A stretch of 14,913 nucleotides of DNA from Methanobacterium spitsbergense (GTDB taxonomy: Archaea; Methanobacteriota; Methanobacteria; Methanobacteriales; Methanobacteriaceae): contig NZ_JAIOUQ010000015.1 in assembly GCF_019931065.1 (NCBI RefSeq), positions 1 to 14,913 of the forward strand. The letters are read 5' to 3'. Below, one piece after another: positions 7,504 to 14,913 of this stretch. The position numbers and the translations under genes are program-made. Below the pieces are notes generated by a model. The model saw only the letters and a program-made list of their open reading frames with translations. It ran no database searches and was not told the DNA's origin. Numbering within the stretch: the first letter of the stretch is position 1; the number at the start of each line of letters is the position of its first letter.

Positions 7504-7566
7504 AAACTATTGACTTTGAGACAGTATTGTTGAACCTTTTACTGGTTCTAATTTGCCTATATCTTC
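7504..7566 (-). pseudogene. Decayed histidine-kinase C-terminus (HATPase remnant 2)
   Basis: On the minus strand the DNA just after the response-regulator stop reads, with frameshifts, like the end of a kinase ATPase domain: ATA-xGG-GCA-AAT (IWAN), then GAACCAGTAAAAGGTTCAAC (xPxKGST), then YCLKVNSF. The plus-strand string GTTGAACCTTTTACTGGTTC is nearly the same as GTTGAACCTATCCTGGTTC in the better preserved remnant at 8170-8188, which supports the assignment. The left end (7504-7528) also matches the repeats at 7211 and 14471. It abuts the receiver gene with no spacer, as if a deletion had removed everything between a receiver and the last 20 codons of a kinase. Confidence 0.55.
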
Positions 7567-7570
7567 TTGT

Positions 7571-7956
7571 TTATTTTTGTAATGTTGCATTATCGATTGC
7601 GTTTTGTATTTCTGAGTCATTAAATGGTTTATATATGTAACCTGATGGTTCGGTTTGCTTTGCTCTTTCAATGATTATTTTATTATGGCTTCCTGTTAAA
7701 TATATAAACGGAATATTATAAAGCTCATGTATTTGTTTAGCTGTATCTATTCCATCCATTTCTCCGTTTAATTGTATATCCATTAAAACTAGATCTGGAT
7801 TTGTTTTTCCAGTTTTTATGATAGCATCTTTTCCATTAAATGCTGTATCAAGTACGTAATGTCCCAAATGTTCTAATCGCATTTTTAAATCTATGGCTAT
7901 TATGATTTCATCTTCTACAATTAGAATTTTTGAGTTTACCGTTTTTACACTTCCAT
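7571..7956 (-). CDS. Response-regulator receiver domain, start damaged (possible pseudogene)
   Basis: This is a stand-alone CheY-like receiver that would accept a phosphate from a sensor kinase. The fold is complete: acidic pocket in ILIVEDE, phospho-acceptor Asp in DLVLMDIQL, switch Thr in IYLTG, and Lys in YIYKPF. It closely resembles the receiver at the N-terminus of the kinase encoded by 8617-11910 (shared TEPxGYIxKP). The first in-frame ATG (7882) would remove the first beta strand and the acidic pocket. Reading upstream, the frame stays open to 7966 with no ATG, GTG or TTG. At 7954-7956 an ATG (ATG GAA GTG TAA) is one base out of frame; restoring one A gives MESVKTVNSKILIVEDE, a normal start. 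So a one-base deletion, a sequencing error, or a rare start codon must be involved. There is no output domain, and the C-terminus ends early at NATLQK. Confidence 0.72.
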
Positions 7957-8140
7957 ATAATTTTAATTAATATTAATAATGTCACATATTATTATACTTT
8001 CATGTTTTTTTTGTGATATATTAGTATTCAAAATAATAAAAAAATTAGTTTAAAAATACTAATAATCATAATAGCTAACTGGATTAGTAGATAATTTATA
8101 TAAATAAAATTTAAAAAAATAGAATTAATTCAAAGGTTAT

Positions 8141-8390
8141 TCATTGATTGGGTAATGTGAAATAGAATGTTGAACCTATCCTGGTTCTGCCCAGATCTGT
8201 CCACCTTGTTGATATACAATTTTTTAGGCAATTGCCAGTCCTATCCCCGTTCCTTTATACTCTTCATGTTATGAAGTAGGGAAATATAGTGAATATCCCT
8301 TCTAAGTGTTCCGACGATATTCCAATTCCATACTCATTTACAGAAATAAATCATTAATTCTTCATCTACGATAATTATAGGGAAAGATCA
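8141..8390 (-). pseudogene. Decayed histidine-kinase ATPase domain (HATPase remnant 3, best preserved)
   Basis: The minus strand carries nearly the whole distal half of a HisKA/phytochrome-type kinase ATPase domain, spread over several frames. In order: IIIVDEELMIYF, NEYGIGISSEHLEGIFTIF (G1 box and F box), LHN, EYKGTGIGLAIA (G2 box), then a stop where KKIV should follow, GGQIWAEPG, and after a frameshift GSTFYFTLPNQ with TGA at 8141-8143. At least three frameshifts and one or two in-frame stops are needed. No N-terminal part is recognisable upstream. It belongs to a different kinase class from the two intact kinases nearby. It lies directly upstream of the receiver gene, the usual kinase-then-regulator order, so the two may once have been a pair. 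Confidence 0.85.
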
Positions 8391-8616
8391 TAGAAAATTA
8401 ATTATATAACACTAAAGAGTAAGAAAATCATCAATTATGTGCCGAATCGAAGTTCGAATTCATTTACAGTAGATCATAAAAGAATTTTAAGATTCCCTCA
8501 TCACTTAATTCAATGGCGAGTATGTAAATACTAAGAAATTAAAAAATATGAAAACATTCGATTCATTCAATGATGCAGTCCCCAAATTCTGTATACAAGA
8601 GAAAGTAATAATTTTT
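8391..8616. other. Gap upstream of remnant 3
   Basis: No gene or clear motif. This is presumably the more eroded part of the same dead kinase plus the 3' flank of the large kinase. No strong T-tract terminator is seen after the large kinase. Confidence 0.4.
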
Positions 8617-11910
<3,294 letters not shown>

Positions 11911-11927
11911 TATAAATAACCTATTAC

Positions 11928-11942
11928 CTTCTATATACAAAC
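11928..11942 (-). promoter_or_regulatory. TATA-like box for the hybrid kinase
   Basis: On the minus strand, TTTGTATATAGAAGG is centred about 25 bp before the ATG at 11910, with no convincing Shine-Dalgarno sequence between. This predicts a leaderless mRNA and further supports the 11910 start over 12021. Confidence 0.45.
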
Positions 11943-12094
11943 CCCTATTTGTTATTATAGTAAATAGATGAAAAATGATAATTAACTTATTAATTAATTT
12001 GACATTTTTGTTTGGTTTCAATAACGTGCTGTAAAGTCAGATTTTAGCTGCATATGACTCTACAAATGACATCTGAATTAGAAAATATTATATT

Positions 12095-14164
12095 TTAAAT
12101 TCTTTCTTTGTATTTTAATTCTTTGAATGTGATTTTAAATTGTGTTGGGTGGCTTTTGTTGATTGTGATTTTTCCATCAATTTGTTCAATTAAAGTATTT
12201 ACTAGTAGAAGCCCTAAGGATTCTAGTTTGTTTAAGTCAAAGTCAGCTGGTAATCCTATACCATTATCACTGATGATAAGTTCATATTTATCATCAACAG
12301 ATTTAAGTGTAATGTGAATATTGCCTTTCATTTCATTGGGAAATGCATATTTTAGGCTGTTAGATATGAGTTCACTTATTATTAGTCCACATGGAACTGC
12401 AGTTTCCATATTCAAATTTACATTTTCTATTTCAAGTACTGGCTTTATTCGGGCTTCTTCTATATTATAAGAATAAAATAATTTTGAAACCAAACTTTGT
12501 ATATAATCGATAAAATTGATATGGGATAAATCTTTAGATTGATAAAGTTTTTCATGTATCATAGCCATTGATCTAACACGATTCTGGCTCTCCTTTAAGA
12601 TATTAACAGCTTTTTCATCATTTGTATATCTTGTCTGCAGATTTAGGAGGCTCGAAATTATTTGCATGTTATTTTTTACTCTATGATGAATCTCTCGCAG
12701 AAGGATGTTTTTTTCATTCAATGATGATTTAATTAGATTTTCAGCATTTTTACTTTTGGTGATATCAATAAGAGAAGCTAATAGCTTTTGAGTATCTGGA
12801 ATAGTTACAACAGTAACCAGAATATCCTTTATATTCCCTTCTTTATCTTGACCTTTTGTTTCATATTCCCTAGGACGTTTATTTGGATCATTTCTCAGAT
12901 CATAATATCCTTTAATTCTATCTAACTCTTCTTCCACTACAAAATCAGTCCATTTTTTCTTACCTTCTATCTCCTCCTTGGAAAATCCTGTTAATCTTTC
13001 AACCTCTGAATTTACACGTGAAATTGTCATATCTTGATCAATCATAATAATTGCAGTTCCAGTATTTTCAAAAATAGCTCTATAATAGATCTCACTTTCA
13101 TGAGCTTCATTTTCTGCGATTTTACGGGATTCAACTTCCTTTTCAGCTACCACTAAAAGATTTTTATTCTCTTTTAATGTGATAAATTGACGAATAACTA
13201 CTAGAAAAATGATTAATCCTACAACTAATTTAATTAACTGATAATTTGATTCGGATTGATTGTCATTAACCCATAAAAGTAGTATAAATGCGATTAACAC
13301 CCAAATAAAAGGCAAATAAGAAATTAAATTAGATTTCTGGATCCAAATTATTATCTTAGAATATCTTTTCAAATCTATTTTTTCGTTACTCGCTTGTAAA
13401 AATGCAGCTAATCCAACCATAATAAAACTTATTATCCATCCCGTATCCAACAAACCGCCAGATATATAAGTTCCTTGTAATGTTTGATACGCATAAAAAC
13501 TATCAGTAATAATCATAAACAAAATACCCATACTCAGAAATAATATTGGCACAAAATAATCATCAAACTTACTATAAATCCATCTTAATAAAACAAAAAA
13601 TAATAAGAAATCTCCAATTATGTAACTTACAGATATTATATTAGCAAATGAGTTTTGTTGGCTTGAAAAAGTTGGCATAATTAAAAAAGTCCAAAATATG
13701 AGTCCAACAGCAATGAAAATAATTCCCATGTCTAAAAATATTTTAAGCATTTCACTCTTACTGAAAGAAAATTTGGATAAATAATAAATACCAATAGCAA
13801 AAAGCGGATAAAAAATTAAATAAAAACCATCAGCTACAGATGGAAAAGGGTTCTGATTAAATCCAAGCTCTAATATAGCCCATAATATATCTCCAATTGT
13901 ATAAAAAGAAAATGCTAATGCTATAAACATCCAAGCCATTTGCACACGTCTACCATAATAAACAGACCTAATAGCTGCATAAAACAAGGTTAAAACAACC
14001 AACAAATCAATTACAATGGGGAAAAGATCACCAAAAAACATCCTCAGTGTAGAATCGTTACTCAACAATATTGTAAGGATCATAAAACTAATTACAATAA
14101 TAAAAGCAATTATAAAAATATTTTTAACTGATATTAAAGGCTTACTAACCATATTACAATACAT
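12095..14164 (-). CDS. Membrane sensor histidine kinase: ten helices, PAS, HisKA_2, HATPase
   Basis: The 689-residue product has a membrane sensor of about ten helices (residues roughly 12-325), including segments with [20 protein letters not shown] and [16 protein letters not shown]. The sensor is of the integral-membrane (MASE-like) kind with short loops, so it probably senses something in or at the membrane rather than through a large outside domain. A linker coiled coil (about 330-355) leads to one PAS domain (about 360-475, ending [11 protein letters not shown]). The HisKA_2 domain carries [12 protein letters not shown] (His pair 493-494, H494 the likely phosphosite). The ATPase domain has N box [13 protein letters not shown]1 DNGIGLP, and ends [10 protein letters not shown]. 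The last 197 residues are about 55% identical to those of the kinase at 8617-11910 by hand count. TATA-like AATATATT lies about 25 bp upstream, so translation is probably leaderless from the first ATG. Confidence 0.92.
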   Translation of the reverse strand: MYCNMVSKPLISVKNIFIIAFIIVISFMILTILLSNDSTLRMFFGDLFPIVIDLLVVLTLFYAAIRSVYYGRRVQMAWMFIALAFSFYTIGDILWAILELGFNQNPFPSVADGFYLIFYPLFAIGIYYLSKFSFSKSEMLKIFLDMGIIFIAVGLIFWTFLIMPTFSSQQNSFANIISVSYIIGDFLLFFVLLRWIYSKFDDYFVPILFLSMGILFMIITDSFYAYQTLQGTYISGGLLDTGWIISFIMVGLAAFLQASNEKIDLKRYSKIIIWIQKSNLISYLPFIWVLIAFILLLWVNDNQSESNYQLIKLVVGLIIFLVVIRQFITLKENKNLLVVAEKEVESRKIAENEAHESEIYYRAIFENTGTAIIMIDQDMTISRVNSEVERLTGFSKEEIEGKKKWTDFVVEEELDRIKGYYDLRNDPNKRPREYETKGQDKEGNIKDILVTVVTIPDTQKLLASLIDITKSKNAENLIKSSLNEKNILLREIHHRVKNNMQIISSLLNLQTRYTNDEKAVNILKESQNRVRSMAMIHEKLYQSKDLSHINFIDYIQSLVSKLFYSYNIEEARIKPVLEIENVNLNMETAVPCGLIISELISNSLKYAFPNEMKGNIHITLKSVDDKYELIISDNGIGLPADFDLNKLESLGLLLVNTLIEQIDGKITINKSHPTQFKITFKELKYKERI

Positions 14165-14185
14165 TCCAAAATAAAATTTAACCTC

Positions 14186-14193
14186 AATATATT
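14186..14193 (-). promoter_or_regulatory. TATA-like box for the membrane kinase
   Basis: AATATATT is centred about 25 bp before the ATG at 14164. A purine run GAGGT lies between but is about 18 bases from the start, too far for a normal ribosome site. Leaderless translation is the simplest reading. Confidence 0.4.
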
Positions 14194-14470
14194 ACTTAAC
14201 AAATTAAAATTAATGAACATATCATAAATAGTTTCAGATTATTTTAATATTAAACTTATTAAAATCTGATTTAAGAACAATACCATAAACATAACAAAAT
14301 AAAGTATACACTCATTAAGATAATACCCCTAAATTTATCTGTAGATTAATAATTAATACTGTCATTATTATTCATTTTTGTACGGATATATTATAGAATC
14401 CATCAGTATCAGATATATTGGTTTGAAACTCTGTTTTTCAACTTTTTCCATAGTTTTTTAAGATCATTAC
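14194..14470. other. AT-rich gap upstream of the membrane kinase
   Basis: No gene, motif or strong repeat seen. It is strongly AT-rich with stops in all frames. Confidence 0.45.
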
Positions 14471-14506
14471 AAACTATTGACTTTGAAATAGTATTTTGCC
14501 TGCATA
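14471..14506 (+). repeat. 36-bp direct repeat, right copy
   Basis: AAACTATTGACTTTGAAATA followed by GTATTTTGCCTGCATA, 32 of 36 identical to 7211-7246 in the same orientation; the first 25 bases match 7504-7528 at 23 positions. Read on the minus strand it gives KYYFKVNSL then TAA (14467-14469), like the last codons of a histidine kinase. The two full copies bracket the signalling genes. Confidence 0.65.
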
Positions 14507-14511
14507 CTAAC

Positions 14512-14655
<144 letters not shown>

Positions 14656-14845
14656 CAGTGATTATTTATTCACAAATTCAAGTATTACAGTTTTCTAACT
14701 GCTTTTCAATCTATATGAAACATACCTTATATCATTATCTAAACTTGAAAGATATCTAAAAAATTATAAAACCTAATAATTATGAATATGATTTTTTTTT
14801 AAAAATAAATTATGATAATGATAAAATAAGTTAGTTATTGATTAT

Positions 14846-14913
14846 TTAATAATATATAGTGTATATGTTGTTATAATAAGGATGGCCGGCAGCGTCAAAG
14901 GGTTCCCATAGGC
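14846..14913 (+). ncRNA. Possible 5' end of a structured RNA running off the window
   Basis: After a long AT-only tract, a TATA-like TTAATAATATATAG (about 14846-14859) is followed about 25 bp later by an abrupt switch to GC-rich sequence from 14881 (21 of 33 bases G or C). That layout is typical of a stable-RNA gene in an AT-rich archaeon. The visible part does not match the beginning of a tRNA, 16S rRNA or an SRP RNA I can recall. The alternative is the C-terminus of a minus-strand protein (reads LWEPFDAAGHPYYNN then a stop). Only 33 GC-rich bases are available, so the call is weak. Confidence 0.25.

Overview
The window is very AT-rich, with TATA-type boxes about 25 bp before several starts, some apparently leaderless genes, and purine-rich GGAGG-type ribosome sites elsewhere. 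Its gene content (rubrerythrin, multi-PAS HisKA_2-type sensor kinases, a sporadic archaeal RNase III) suggests a methanogenic archaeon of the Methanobacterium type. That assignment is inferred from style and content, since no rRNA or methanogenesis gene is present.

Left third (1-5.4 kb): a minus-strand rubrerythrin gene, the frameshifted C-terminal remnant of a metal ABC transporter permease, a secreted membrane-anchored protein followed by a four-helix membrane protein, RNase III (rnc), and a large Ig-like/calcineurin-type phosphoesterase. The phosphoesterase most likely starts at a TTG placed just after a strong Shine-Dalgarno sequence. Long AT-rich gaps separate these units. Middle (5.8-6.5 kb): two overlapping small membrane proteins that look like tandem paralogues.

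Right half (6.8-14.5 kb): a minus-strand signalling island. It has two intact histidine kinases: a 10-TM/PAS/HisKA_2 kinase (12095-14164) and a soluble receiver plus six-PAS/HisKA_2 kinase (8617-11910). Downstream of them lie a receiver-only response regulator with a damaged start and decayed histidine-kinase C-termini at about 8.14-8.39, 7.50-7.57 and 6.82-6.92 kb. The best preserved remnants keep HisKA/phytochrome-type ATPase signatures (GTGIGLAI, GSTFYF) that the intact kinases lack, so at least two kinase classes have been gained and some lost. A 36-bp sequence (32/36 identical) occurs in direct orientation at 7211 and 14471 and brackets the island. A shorter partial copy lies at 7504.

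Right edge: a roughly 130-bp GC-rich patch (about 52% G+C) of unknown nature directly outside the right-hand repeat, and a second GC-rich stretch that starts about 25 bp after a TATA-like box and runs off the window. Either could be a structured RNA or a gene fragment.

I see no CRISPR array, no tRNA or rRNA, no intact transposase and no clearly new defence system. The main interest is the build-up and decay of sensor kinases and the repeats and GC-rich islands around them.
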